Source: JADLDB01 sp040755835 (GTDB taxonomy: Bacteria > Myxococcota > Myxococcia > Myxococcales > Myxococcaceae). From it: a DNA stretch of 64,000 nt. The translations under genes and the position numbers were made by a program. The stretch spans positions 216,337 to 280,336 of the forward strand of contig JBFMAB010000059.1 in the NCBI GenBank assembly GCA_040755835.1, in the 5' to 3' direction. The notes beneath the pieces were generated by a model. That model had not been told where the DNA came from and did not search any database. It was given only the letters and a program-made list of their open reading frames with translations. Position 1 is the first letter of the stretch. Each line of letters opens with the position of its first letter. Shown one piece after another: positions 54,979 to 63,876 of the stretch.

Positions 54979-55130
54979 CACTTCGATGATGTCGGAGTCG
55001 CCCCCCGGCCCTCGGCGCCGCGCGTGCCGAGCGGTGCAGGTGTAGTCCGACGCCCCGGGTGAAACAAGGGCCAGAGCGCGACAGGCGCGCCGGCGCCAAT
55101 GGCCCGACGCCCCGTCAACCGGCAGACGCT

Positions 55131-56096
55131 TCAGAAGCCGGACACGCCGAGCGCGGCGAACAGCCCCGTCAGGTACAGCAGCGACACCCTGAAGAGCTTC
55201 CGCGCCCAGCGATGGTCGCCCTTTTTCCGCCAGCCGTCGATGCCCACCCAGGTGAAATACACGCCAAGCGCCAGCGCCACCGCGAGGTACAGCCAGCCAG
55301 CCACGCCCACCACCGTCGGCAGCACGGACACCGGCAGCAACGCCAACAGGTACAGCACCGCGTGGAGCCGCGCGACGTCGTCGCCCTTTTGCAGCGGCAG
55401 GCTGGTGAGCCCCGCGGCCCGGTACTCGTCCTTCCGGAAGAGCGCGACCGCGATGAAGTGCGGCAGCTGCCAGAAGAAGAGAATGCCGAACAGCACCAGC
55501 CCCGGCACCTCCACGCGCCCCGTCGTCGCCGTCCAGCCCATCAGCGGCGGCAAGGCCCCGGGGACCGCCCCCACCAGCATCGCCAGGTGCGTGCGCGGCT
55601 TCATCGGCGTGTACGCCAGCACGTAGAGGAGCAGCGCGAAGAGCCCCAGCATGCCGGTGAGCGCGTTCACGCCCAGCGACAGCATCGGCAGCGCGAGCCC
55701 GGCCAGCACCGCCGCGAAGACGAGCGCGGGCTGCGTCGTCATCCGCCGGCTCGGCAACGGCCGGACCGCGGTGCGCGCCATGAAGCGATCGGAGTCGCGC
55801 TCGATGACGCAGTTGAGCGCGTTCGCCGCGCCCACCGTACCCGCGGTGCCCAGCAGCGCCCACAGCCACGTCCAGCCCGACACCGGCTGCCGCGACAGCC
55901 ACATGCCGCCGGCGGTGGTGAAGAGCACCAGCCCGGACAGGCGCGGCTTGGTGAGGGAGACGTAGTCGCGGATCGTCGCGCCCACCGAGCGCTTCGCGGC
56001 CGGGTTCTCGCTCGGCTCCGGCAGGGCAACGTCCAGGGAAGACACGCTCACGGCGGTCCGCTCATAACCAGCCGGAGGGTCGGAACACAAGCGCAT
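55131..56096 (-). CDS. ctaB: protoheme IX farnesyltransferase (heme O synthase)
   Basis: 321 residues, UbiA family, with about nine helices. First Asp-rich site: NALNCVIERDSDRFMARTAV followed by RPLPSRRM. Start of the membrane domain: DYVSLTKPRLSGLVLFTTAG. Second site: FWQLPHFIAVALFRKDEYRA. It transfers a farnesyl group to protoheme for cytochrome oxidases. The frame may start at a GTG 15 codons in (56051) rather than at 56096; the family N-terminus is variable. The cytochrome oxidase genes that usually accompany ctaB are not in the window. It is upstream of the PqqD gene on the same strand, 152 bases apart. Confidence 0.95.
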   Translation of the reverse strand: MRLCSDPPAGYERTAVSVSSLDVALPEPSENPAAKRSVGATIRDYVSLTKPRLSGLVLFTTAGGMWLSRQPVSGWTWLWALLGTAGTVGAANALNCVIERDSDRFMARTAVRPLPSRRMTTQPALVFAAVLAGLALPMLSLGVNALTGMLGLFALLLYVLAYTPMKPRTHLAMLVGAVPGALPPLMGWTATTGRVEVPGLVLFGILFFWQLPHFIAVALFRKDEYRAAGLTSLPLQKGDDVARLHAVLYLLALLPVSVLPTVVGVAGWLYLAVALALGVYFTWVGIDGWRKKGDHRWARKLFRVSLLYLTGLFAALGVSGF

Positions 56097-56123
56097 GCCC
56101 TCTCCCCGGGGGAGTGGGAGACT

Positions 56124-58538
56124 TCAACCGCCGATGTTCCTCATGTCCTCCGCGCAGGCGTCCCGCGGCGCCAGCTTCAGGAACTCGCCCGCCAGCGCCT
56201 TCGCCTTGTCGCGCTCCCTGGCGTCGCCCAGCTTCACCAGGAAGCGCGCGTAGTGACAGTACGCCATCGGGTAGTCCTTGTCGGCGTTGAGCGCCTTCTC
56301 GTAGCTCGTGCGCGCCTTGTCCTTGTCGCCCTTGAGCTCGTAGGTCTGGCCCAGCTCGTCGTAGGACGCGGCCGATTGCGTCGGATCCTGGAAATACTCC
56401 TGCGCGGCCTTGTCGAAGAGCTCGGCGGCGCGGGCGTAGTCCTTCTTCTCGTCGCGGAGGAGCTTCCCGAGCAGGAAGCGCGCTTCGGGGTTGCGCGTCT
56501 TGACGTCACTGACGGCCTTCTCGAGCGTGCTCCTGGCGTCGTCAAACTTCTTCTGCCGGTACTGCGCCTGGCCGAGGAGCGCGAGCAGCTTCGGGCTGTT
56601 GGGCACGAGCGAGAGCGCCTTCTTGAGCGCCTCTTCGGCCGCCGGTTCGCCGCCCTCCTTGCGCATCAGCACCTTCGCGAGCTCGACGTGGAAGTGCGAG
56701 GCGGAGCTGTTCATCTCGATGGCCTTGCGGATCTCCGCGGCGGCGTCGTCCAGCTTGCCTTCGTACGCGAGGCGGCGGCCGCGCAGCATCAACAGCTCGG
56801 GGTTCGCGCGATCGAGCGCGAGGCCCTCGTTCTCTTCCTTCTGGATCTCCGAGCGCGCCTTCGCCTCGTCCGAGGTCACGCCGGTACCGTCCTCCAGCTT
56901 CTTCACGAAGTCCTTGTCCGTGTAGAGCTTCAAGTCGCCCGACAGGCGGCTCACCAGCAGCGCGCGCACGAAGTGGGCCTGGGCCAGCTGGCGCGGGGAC
57001 GGCGGCGGCTCCATCTCGAGCAGCGTCTTCAGGTACTTCGCCGCCGTGAGGTAGCCGTTGCCCGGATCTTCCTGGTCGAGGATCAGCTTCGCGGTGCCGA
57101 GCAGGCCGTCCGGGTGGGAGTTGCGCGTGTACTTGAGCGCGTTGTTGAACGCGGTCAGCGCCGACATGTCCGAGCCGCGGCGGCGGTGCAGGTTGCCGAG
57201 CGCCACGAAGACGCGCGGATCGTCCGGCGTGATGGTCTGCGCCTTGTCCAGACTCTCCTTGGCCGCTTCGAGGTCACCGGAGTTCATCTGGATGATGCCG
57301 CGGGTCAGGTAGAACAACCCGACCTGCTTCTTCTCGGACTCGGCCTGGGCGATCCACTTCTGGATCGACTCGAGCGCCTCATCGTTCTTGCCCGAGTAGA
57401 ACTTGAAGAGCGCGTCGGCGGCACGGAGGTACGCGCTCGACTCCCTGGCGTCGATGCCTTCGCGGATGTGCTTCTCGGCGGCCTCGCGGTTCGACTCGTC
57501 GCGCTGATGCTCGCCCCAGCGGATGGTGTACGCGTAGGCGAGCAGGCCGCGGGCGAGGCGGTTGGTGTCCGCGGAGCCGTCGATGTTGAGCGCCTGCTCC
57601 GCCAGCTCGATGCCCTGCTGGTAACCCGCGTAGGTGTCGGCCTTGATCTTATCGGTGGCCTCGCGGAGCTTGCTGTTCGCTTCCTTGATGTTGCGCGCGC
57701 GCCACTGGCCAATGCCGTAGTAGGCGGCCGCCGCCACGGGCACCGCGAAGATGAGCAGGAAGAAGATCGCCTTCGACGAGCCGCCCTTCTTCCTCGAGCT
57801 GCTGCGGCGGCGGTACCCCGGGTCGCTGACCTCAGACAGCTCGCTGATCGGCTCCTCGTCGTCGTCCTCGTCGTATGCGGGGCGACGCGCGGCCGGGCGC
57901 GCCTGCTGGGCGGGCCGGGCCTGCTGCGGGGGACGCGACGGCCGGGGTTCGTGCTGCTGCTGGGAGGCCGGGTGCTGCGCGACGGGTGCCAGCCGCGGGC
58001 TCGAGCCAGGAACCTCGACGCGGGACGTGGCGCCGTTGCCGGACGCAGGCGTGGCGACCACCGGCGGCGCGACGGGCTGCGGCGGAGGCGGCGGCTCAGG
58101 CGCGGCGGGCTTCGGCACCGGGACGCCGGCCTTCGTCATCGCGTCCAGCGTCTCCTGGTCGGCGGGATCCGCCTCGTACGCCTTGAGCAGATTCGCCCTT
58201 CCGGCCTCAGGCTCGCCGTTGCGCATCTGCAACGTGCCGATCAGGCGCAGCGCCAGCTTGTCCGACGGCGCCACCTGCAAGGCGCCGTTGAGCTCCTCGA
58301 CGGCCTTCTTGTCCTTGCCCTGCTCGGCGTAGACGCGGGCGAGCAACACGCGAGGATCCGCCAGCTGCGGGTGGGCCTTCACGCCCTTCTTGCAGACCAC
58401 CATCGCTTCCATGAAGCGACCCATGCCGAGGTACGCTTCGGCGAGGGGTTTGTACGCCTCGGATCCCGGATCGGTGGCGAACGCGTGTTCGAGTTTCGCG
58501 AGCTCGGCCGGGCTCAAGGTCTTCGTGGGGGGCGGCAT
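56124..58538 (-). CDS. TPR-repeat membrane protein
   Basis: 804 residues from the ATG at 58538. The N-terminal part has TPR-like helices (EAYKPLAEAYLGMGRFMEAM, then LLARVYAEQGKDKKAVEELN). Then comes a Pro/Gln-rich linker, an acidic stretch (AYDEDDDEEPISELSEVSDP), a basic patch and one membrane helix (AIFFLLIFAVPVAAAAYYGI). The C-terminal two-thirds are more than ten TPRs (DDPRVFVALGNLHRRRGSDM, PKLLALLGQAQYRQKKFDDA, YDELGQTYELKGDKDKARTS), probably periplasmic. Such proteins are scaffolds for envelope or motility complexes in myxobacteria; the specific partner is not visible. The stop lies 28 bases upstream of the end of the ctaB frame. Confidence 0.85.
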   Translation of the reverse strand: MPPPTKTLSPAELAKLEHAFATDPGSEAYKPLAEAYLGMGRFMEAMVVCKKGVKAHPQLADPRVLLARVYAEQGKDKKAVEELNGALQVAPSDKLALRLIGTLQMRNGEPEAGRANLLKAYEADPADQETLDAMTKAGVPVPKPAAPEPPPPPQPVAPPVVATPASGNGATSRVEVPGSSPRLAPVAQHPASQQQHEPRPSRPPQQARPAQQARPAARRPAYDEDDDEEPISELSEVSDPGYRRRSSSRKKGGSSKAIFFLLIFAVPVAAAAYYGIGQWRARNIKEANSKLREATDKIKADTYAGYQQGIELAEQALNIDGSADTNRLARGLLAYAYTIRWGEHQRDESNREAAEKHIREGIDARESSAYLRAADALFKFYSGKNDEALESIQKWIAQAESEKKQVGLFYLTRGIIQMNSGDLEAAKESLDKAQTITPDDPRVFVALGNLHRRRGSDMSALTAFNNALKYTRNSHPDGLLGTAKLILDQEDPGNGYLTAAKYLKTLLEMEPPPSPRQLAQAHFVRALLVSRLSGDLKLYTDKDFVKKLEDGTGVTSDEAKARSEIQKEENEGLALDRANPELLMLRGRRLAYEGKLDDAAAEIRKAIEMNSSASHFHVELAKVLMRKEGGEPAAEEALKKALSLVPNSPKLLALLGQAQYRQKKFDDARSTLEKAVSDVKTRNPEARFLLGKLLRDEKKDYARAAELFDKAAQEYFQDPTQSAASYDELGQTYELKGDKDKARTSYEKALNADKDYPMAYCHYARFLVKLGDARERDKAKALAGEFLKLAPRDACAEDMRNIGG

Positions 58539-58694
58539 CGACGGAGCGATTTTTATGGCACCCGTAACGATGCGCGTCAAATGTCAAAACCGCGAGAGTG
58601 CGAGGGAATCTCACGCCTTGACACCCCCCCATGATCCAAGTAGTCAGCCGCCCGCCTCTGGCGACGTCCGCAGAGAAAAGCAGTTGCCGTATGC

Positions 58695-58767
<73 letters not shown>

Positions 58768-58786
58768 CAGCCAGCCGGTGAAGAAG

Positions 58787-58812
58787 CCCCGCTCCTCGAA
58801 AGAGGGGCGGGG
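58787..58812 (+). terminator. intrinsic terminator after tRNA-Ala
   Basis: An 11-bp stem CCCCGCTCCTC/GAGGGGCGGGG (one G-U pair) with a GAAA loop, followed by TTTCGAGTTT. Downstream of the tRNA gene and also usable from the other strand. Confidence 0.75.
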
Positions 58813-58837
58813 TTTCGAGTTTCGGGCCACCGATGAC

Positions 58838-59107
58838 GCCGCGACGGACCACGTCGGCGCGGCGTGCGAGCGCCCGCCCCGCAGCGCGCTTGAGGTCGAT
58901 GGCCAGCGATGCCTTGTTGCGGTTCACCGACGAGAAGGAGAGCGACGGCTCGTGCGCGTCGCCCGCCGGCCGGAAGTGCCGCGCGTCGTCGCCGGTCAGC
59001 GGCTCCACCTTCCACACCGTCGCGCCGAGGTCCGCCGGCTGCATCGTGCAGAAGGGGCCCGACAGCACGCGCGTCAGGTCGAGCACCGCGATGCCCCGCC
59101 ACGGGAG
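58838..59107 (-). pseudogene. CaiB/BaiF-type CoA-transferase remnant (N-terminal part)
   Basis: About 90 codons match the start of a family III CoA-transferase: LPWRGIAVLDLTRVLSGPFC, then DLGATVWKVEPLTGDDARHF and SFSSVNRNKASLAIDLK. After DLKRAAGRALARRADVVRRG the similarity stops, where a full enzyme has 300 more residues including the catalytic Asp. The helix before 'ADVV' is shortened relative to the family. The fragment is truncated beside the terminator and tRNA-Ala, so most of the gene was lost by a deletion or insertion event next to the tRNA. No start codon is evident. Confidence 0.75.
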
Positions 59108-59347
59108 CGACGACGACTTCCGCGACGACGACTTCCGCGACGACGAGGCCCCCGACGACGAGCTCGCTCGGGATACCGGCCGGCGCCCGCTCACCCGGCT
59201 CCCGCGCTGGCGACCACGACGCTGCGCACGCCGGGGAGCGGACACACCACTCCTCCGCCCGGCGACGCGCGTGGCGTCAACGGGCCTGGGGACGCGGAAC
59301 CGCTGGAGCAACGGGCGCTTCGCCGGACACGCGCAAGGCGCGCTTGC
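59108..59347. repeat. spacer with a 15-base tandem repeat next to the CoA-transferase remnant
   Basis: Two exact copies of CGACGACGACTTCCG at 59108-59122 and 59123-59137, plus a third partial copy to about 59147. The rest of the spacer up to 59347 shows no gene; the zinc-ribbon gene on the minus strand ends at 59348. The repeat sits at the expected 5' edge of the CoA-transferase gene, perhaps a product of the event that destroyed it. Confidence 0.6.
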
Positions 59348-59779
59348 TCACGCCGGCGCGCGTTCGGAGGCGTCGGCGATCGCCGCGGTGGGCGACACGC
59401 TGGGCTCGGCCGACGCGGGCGCCGCGGCCGGCGTCGTCACCGGCGCCGCGACCGTCACCGTCTCCGGGGCCTCCACCGCCTCGACCGTCTCCGCCGGGGC
59501 CTTCTTCTTCCCCGACGACGCGCCCGAGCGGCAGGTGCGGCACCACGGCTGGTTCCGGATCGCTCCGTCCGCCATCTTCCGCAGCCCGAACATCGCGAGC
59601 GGCTTCATGGAGCGGCACTTGAGGCACATCATCGTGATCAGCACCTCATTGCCGTCCGCATCGTACACCGCGGACTTGCGGCGCTTGCGCGGCTCCTTCG
59701 GCGCGTCGGGATCGGCGTTCTTCGCTGACCGCTTCTCCTTCACCGGAGGCGTCAGCATCGGCGTGACCTTGTAGAGCAC
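59348..59779 (-). CDS. small zinc-ribbon protein, function unknown
   Basis: 143 residues from the GTG at 59779, chosen because AGGAGGG lies six bases upstream; an ATG seven codons later is possible. A basic N-terminus (VKEKRSAKNADPDAPKEPRK) is followed by a zinc ribbon of CxxC...CxxC type: MMCLKCRSMKPLAMFGLRKM, then RNQPWCRTCRSG. The last ~50 residues are Ala/Pro/Thr-rich (APVTTPAAAPASAEPSVSPT) and probably disordered. This resembles small nucleic-acid-binding ribbons fused to a spacer, but no family is certain. Confidence 0.75.
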   Translation of the reverse strand: MLYKVTPMLTPPVKEKRSAKNADPDAPKEPRKRRKSAVYDADGNEVLITMMCLKCRSMKPLAMFGLRKMADGAIRNQPWCRTCRSGASSGKKKAPAETVEAVEAPETVTVAAPVTTPAAAPASAEPSVSPTAAIADASERAPA

Positions 59780-59939
59780 GAATTGCCCTCCTCGCGGGTG
59801 GCGCCCCGACCGCGGGCCCACACGCCCCCATTCACATAGCAGAGGGGTCTGACATCGAGGCCCCCGCGGAGGCCGGAATATCGGCCTCCGGCGCGATTTC
59901 CAACGTCATTTCAAAAACTTCCGGACGAAGGCCGCCGCG

Positions 59940-61769
59940 TCAGGGCGACCCGGCCTCGTCCGACGCCTTGCACTTCGCCGCCACCTCCGTGAAGGCGATG
60001 CGGCCTGGCCGCGGCGCGCGGAACGGGGTCTTCGCGGTCTGCCAGTAGGCCACGAGCTCGTCGCGCAGGTTCGCGGCGCGCGTCTCGCCGAGATTCACCC
60101 GCGCTGGCTCGATGGTGGCGAGCACCGGCGCCAGGCCGTCGCCGCCGCGCGCGAGGAAGTCGGGCATCACCAGCGTGTACTTGCCGGCCGGGTCGAGCGG
60201 CTTGCCACCGGGCAGCGTCGCCTGTTTCAGGCGATCCGGCGCGGGGCAGCGGCCGAGCTTCACCTCGAGGCCCGACACCTGGAACACACCCTTCTTCGAG
60301 CCGTACGCGGCGGTCAAAAGCCGCAGCAGCTGGTCGCCCGTCAGCTCCAGCGTGGCGACCTGGTTGTCGAAGGGCAGCACCTCGTACACCGCGCCGTACT
60401 TCACCGCGCCGGCCTTCAGGTCCGCACGCAGCCCGCCCGGGTTGAGCAGCGCCACGTCGGCCTTCGTCATCGAGCGCAGCGAGTCGGCGAGGAAGCTGCC
60501 GAGCGCGCTCTCGCTCTCGTAGTTGCGGCCGAGCGGCACCGGCACCTTGATGTGGAGGTCCTTTTCCTGAAGCTCCGCGACGCGCTGCTCCGCGGGCTTG
60601 AGCGTGGCCAGCACCGTGGCGTCGGGGGTGATCTCCCGCCCGCGGAAACGCGCGATGACCGGCGTCACCGGGTTGCCCTGCGCCTTCAGCCGGCGCACGT
60701 CGCAGCTGCTCGTCGCCTGGTCCTCCGTCTCGCAGACCTCGATGCCCGAGTGGATCTGCGTCTTGCCGGGCAGCACCTTCTTCGTCTGCGGGTCGAGGTA
60801 GAGCTCGATCATCCCGAAGTACCTGCCGAGCGCCCAGCTCTCGATGATCGGCGTGCCCTTGATGAAGTGACCGATCTGCGCGTGGGTGTGGCCGGCCACC
60901 ACCGCGTCCAGCGTGCCCTCGGGCAGGCCCTTCATCATCTCGAACACCTCGCCCGAGTCGAGGTCGCAGCTCGACGCGTCCTCGGCGTGCGAGACGTCGG
61001 TGCAGCGCCCGCCGGCGTGCACGACGGCCACGACGACGTCGGCGCCGCGCTCACGCAGGCGCCTCGACGCGGTGAGCGCCTCGGTGGCGAGCGCGCCGAA
61101 GCGGAGCGAGGCCACGTTGATGGGCAGCGTCACGGTGGGCGTGGTGGGCGTGGTGAGCCCGAAGATGCCGACCTTCACGCCGCGCCGCTCGATGATGATG
61201 CTGCCCTCGCCCGGCAGCCAGCTCGGCCGCAGGCCGGTGTCGGCCTCGTAGATGTTCGTCGACAGCAGCGGGAACTTCGCCTGCGCGATGCGCGCCTTGA
61301 GCGCGCCGAACGGGTCCATGGCGATGTCGGTCGCCGCGGAGACCGGCCCCACCGGGCCGTAGTCGAACTCGTGGTTGCCGATCGCCGCGGCGTCGTATTT
61401 GAGGAGGTTGAAGGCGTCGATGACGACCTCGCCTTCGGTGATGTTCGACATGAGCGTGCCCTGGAACAGGTCGCCGGCGTCCACCAGCACCACGCCGCCC
61501 GGGTTGTCCTCGCGGAGCACCTGCAGGTAGGCCGCGAAGGTGGCGATGCCGCCGAAGCGCAGCTTGCCGCCTTCGAGCTGCTCTTCCTGCGTCATCACCC
61601 AGCCGTGGACGTCGTTCGTCCCCACCAGGGTGAGGCGAATCGGCGCGCGCTCGGGCGCCTTCGTCAGCACCGGCGAGACGGGCTCGGGGACGGGGTTGGG
61701 GGCGGTCGTCTCTTTCGGCGTGGCGCAGGACAGCGCGACCACGCACACCAACAGCACGCTCTCTCTCAT
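59940..61769 (-). CDS. 5'-nucleotidase / UshA-like metallophosphatase lipoprotein
   Basis: 609 residues. Lipoprotein signal MRESVLLVCVVALSCATPKE, lipobox ALSC. Metallophosphatase motifs: LVGTNDVHGW (D53, H55), VDAGDLFQG, IGNHEFDYG and VVAGHTHAQIG. C-terminal nucleotidase domain: GSFLADSLRSMTKADVALLN, then PGGLRADLKAGAVKYGAVYE and the substrate-binding LPFDNQVATLELTGDQLLRL. It releases phosphate from nucleotides (or related diphosphates) outside the inner membrane. The ATG overlaps the phytase stop (ATGA), so both scavenging enzymes are made together. Confidence 0.94.
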   Translation of the reverse strand: MRESVLLVCVVALSCATPKETTAPNPVPEPVSPVLTKAPERAPIRLTLVGTNDVHGWVMTQEEQLEGGKLRFGGIATFAAYLQVLREDNPGGVVLVDAGDLFQGTLMSNITEGEVVIDAFNLLKYDAAAIGNHEFDYGPVGPVSAATDIAMDPFGALKARIAQAKFPLLSTNIYEADTGLRPSWLPGEGSIIIERRGVKVGIFGLTTPTTPTVTLPINVASLRFGALATEALTASRRLRERGADVVVAVVHAGGRCTDVSHAEDASSCDLDSGEVFEMMKGLPEGTLDAVVAGHTHAQIGHFIKGTPIIESWALGRYFGMIELYLDPQTKKVLPGKTQIHSGIEVCETEDQATSSCDVRRLKAQGNPVTPVIARFRGREITPDATVLATLKPAEQRVAELQEKDLHIKVPVPLGRNYESESALGSFLADSLRSMTKADVALLNPGGLRADLKAGAVKYGAVYEVLPFDNQVATLELTGDQLLRLLTAAYGSKKGVFQVSGLEVKLGRCPAPDRLKQATLPGGKPLDPAGKYTLVMPDFLARGGDGLAPVLATIEPARVNLGETRAANLRDELVAYWQTAKTPFRAPRPGRIAFTEVAAKCKASDEAGSP

Positions 61770-63019
61770 GGTTCTCCAGTCCGGCGACGCCGGCTCCTGT
61801 TGAGGATCCACAGGCCCCAGAGGGCCGGGAAGAGGGCCGTGGACACGCCGGTACAGCCACAGCCCGTCGGCTCCAGCGGACGCGCGGGCGGGCCGGCCCC
61901 CGTCCCGGAGCTGCCGCCGCCGGTACCACCGCCGCTGCCGCCGTCGATGATGCCCCCGTCGGCCGCCCCGCCGTCGGCGGTTCCTGCGTCGGAGGCGCCG
62001 GCGTCGGCCACCACGAAGTCCTCGGGCACGTTGACGGGCAGCGGCACCGGCGTGTTCTGCGCGAGCAGCTCCCAGGGCACCAACTTGTAGTTGGCCGCGG
62101 AGGTGTCGTGGATGACGAAGAGGCCGGCGTCGAACCCGTCGAGCCGGTTGGCGACGACGTCGACGTGCTGGGGCGCGCGCACGACGCGGGCGCCCACCTC
62201 GACGCGGAAGCGGGTGACGTAGACGGCCTGGTTGGGCCCGGCGAGCTCGTGCACCGTCACCTCGTCGCTGGCGGGCACCGTGGTGAGCAGCAGACCGCCG
62301 CCGTCGAAGAGCGGGTAGAACGTGAGGCCGCCGACGAGGCTGCCGAAGCCGCCGCCGTCCATCGGGACGAGCGAGTTCACCTGGCCCTGCGCGAGGTCGA
62401 CGCGAAAGACGCCAAGCGACGGAACCGCCGCGTAGAGCGTGGCCGTGCGGTCGTCCACGACGAGGCCCGAGGGCACACCGGGCAGCGCGATGGTCCCGGC
62501 GGCGACGCCGCGCAGCGCCCCGGAGAGGTCGTCCTCGACGGTGAGGCGGCGCAGGGTGCCGGCGGAGTCGTCGGCGATCACCTCGAGCCCACCGTCCGGC
62601 GGCCGGTACAGCGCCAGCGCGGCGACGGTGGGGACGGCGGTGGTCCCCGACGTCACGTCGGTCAGCCCGCCGTCGCCGGGCGCGCCGAAGACCACGCTCT
62701 GGGTGACGGCGGCGCCGGCGGCCACGATGCTCGACGGCGCGGTGGCGAACGCGAGGCCGGTGCGGCAGTCGACGCCGCGCAACGCGCCGTACGGCACCAC
62801 CTGCCGCAAGCCGCCGTCGGTGGCGTACACGTACAGCCCGTTCTGCAGCGGATCGGCCGCGGCGATGAGCGGCTCCGGCGCGGGGACGATCGCCAGGTCT
62901 CCCGCGGTGGCGGTGGGGATGGCCGTCGTCTCCGCGACGAAGGGGACCTGGGCGGGCGCGGCGACGGCGCCGAGCAGCACCACGGCCAGGAGCACACGCT
63001 GGATCATGGAGGACCGCAT
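61766..63019 (-). CDS. beta-propeller phytase with MYXO-CTERM anchor
   Basis: 417 residues from the ATG at 63019 (a second ATG at 63007 also fits). Signal MIQRVLLAVVLLGAVAAPAQ. The middle shows the phytase propeller pattern: NGLYVYATDGGLRQVVPYGA, LRGVDCRTGLAF, LVVDDRTATLYAAVPSLGVF and NRLDGFDAGLFVIHDTSAAN. An Asp/Ala/Gly-rich linker (DAGASDAGTADGGAADGG) leads to GCGCTGVSTALFPALWGLWI then LNRSRRRRTGEP, a MYXO-CTERM tail, so the enzyme should be handed to myxosortase and displayed on the surface. It hydrolyses phytate with Ca2+. Coupled to the 5'-nucleotidase by ATGA, it is part of a phosphate-scavenging pair. Confidence 0.85.
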   Translation of the reverse strand: MRSSMIQRVLLAVVLLGAVAAPAQVPFVAETTAIPTATAGDLAIVPAPEPLIAAADPLQNGLYVYATDGGLRQVVPYGALRGVDCRTGLAFATAPSSIVAAGAAVTQSVVFGAPGDGGLTDVTSGTTAVPTVAALALYRPPDGGLEVIADDSAGTLRRLTVEDDLSGALRGVAAGTIALPGVPSGLVVDDRTATLYAAVPSLGVFRVDLAQGQVNSLVPMDGGGFGSLVGGLTFYPLFDGGGLLLTTVPASDEVTVHELAGPNQAVYVTRFRVEVGARVVRAPQHVDVVANRLDGFDAGLFVIHDTSAANYKLVPWELLAQNTPVPLPVNVPEDFVVADAGASDAGTADGGAADGGIIDGGSGGGTGGGSSGTGAGPPARPLEPTGCGCTGVSTALFPALWGLWILNRSRRRRTGEP

Positions 63020-63030
63020 TGTGACACACC

Positions 63031-63873
63031 TCACCCGGGTCCGGGACACGCCAGCGCCGCACACACCGTCCCGCTGAAGCAGACCCGACCGTCGCAGTCG
63101 AGGTCGGCGCAGTCGACCAGCCGATCGCCGTCGTCGTCGAAGCCGTTGGAGCAGTCCGTCTCGGGCGCGAAGCAGCCGCGCACCAGGCCCGCGTCGGCGC
63201 CGCCGTCCTCCGTCCCGCCGTCCGCGCCCGCGTCGGCCCCGCCATCGGGGCCCGCGTCGGGCACCACCGCGCCGCAGCGGTGCGTGGGCGGCATGGGCGT
63301 CACGCACGGCTGGCCGAAGCACGTGTCGTCGTCGCAGTCGGTGAGGCTGTTCAGGTCGTTGTCGATGCCGTCGTCGCAGGCCGTCTCGAGGCAGCGCCCG
63401 GTGAGGCACGACGTGCCGGCGTCGCACGGTTGGAAGCAGCCGCCGCAGTGCAGCTCGTCGGACGAGAAGTCGAAGGCCTCGTCCACCCGGCCGTCGCAGT
63501 TGTCGTCCTTGCCGTTGCAGAACTCGGCGATCGGCGTGTGCGTGCGGGTGCAGCCGAGCGTGCCGACCGAGCAGGTGACGGCGCCGGCGGCGCACTCGCC
63601 GGGCTCGCCGGTGAGGCACGCGTCGCCTTCCTCGGGGAACGTCTCGTCGGTGCGGCCGTCGCAGTTGTCGTCGGCGCCGTTGCAGGTCTCCTGGTCCTTG
63701 CACTCGCCCAGCTTGAAGCAGCGGCCGCCGCCGGAGAACTGCAGCCGGCACTCGAAGCCGTCGCCGCAGTCCTTCGTCTCGGCGCAGGAGAAGCGGCCCT
63801 GGTTCGGGTCGACCGACGAGCGGCAGCCGGCGAGGCCGAGCACCGCGAGGCACAGCGTGAGACGGGCGAGCAT
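63031..63873 (-). CDS. MopE-like lipoprotein with CNGxDDNCDG repeats
   Basis: 280 residues. Signal MLARLTLCLAVLGLAGCRSS with lipobox LAGC. The mature part is built from disulfide-rich repeats: ETCNGADDNCDGRTDETFPE, FCNGKDDNCDGRVDEAFDFS, ACDDGIDNDLNSLTDCDDDT and DCSNGFDDDGDRLVDCADLD. These Cys/Asp loops are the repeat of MopE-type and many myxobacterial surface proteins and probably bind Ca2+. Gly/Asp-rich spacer DAGPDGGADAGADGGTEDGG. It is first in the phytase/nucleotidase run, 12 bases upstream of the phytase frame. Its ATG at 63873 lies next to the left end of an insertion sequence, so its original ribosome-binding region may have been replaced. Confidence 0.85.
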   Translation of the reverse strand: MLARLTLCLAVLGLAGCRSSVDPNQGRFSCAETKDCGDGFECRLQFSGGGRCFKLGECKDQETCNGADDNCDGRTDETFPEEGDACLTGEPGECAAGAVTCSVGTLGCTRTHTPIAEFCNGKDDNCDGRVDEAFDFSSDELHCGGCFQPCDAGTSCLTGRCLETACDDGIDNDLNSLTDCDDDTCFGQPCVTPMPPTHRCGAVVPDAGPDGGADAGADGGTEDGGADAGLVRGCFAPETDCSNGFDDDGDRLVDCADLDCDGRVCFSGTVCAALACPGPG

Positions 63874-63876
63874 CTA

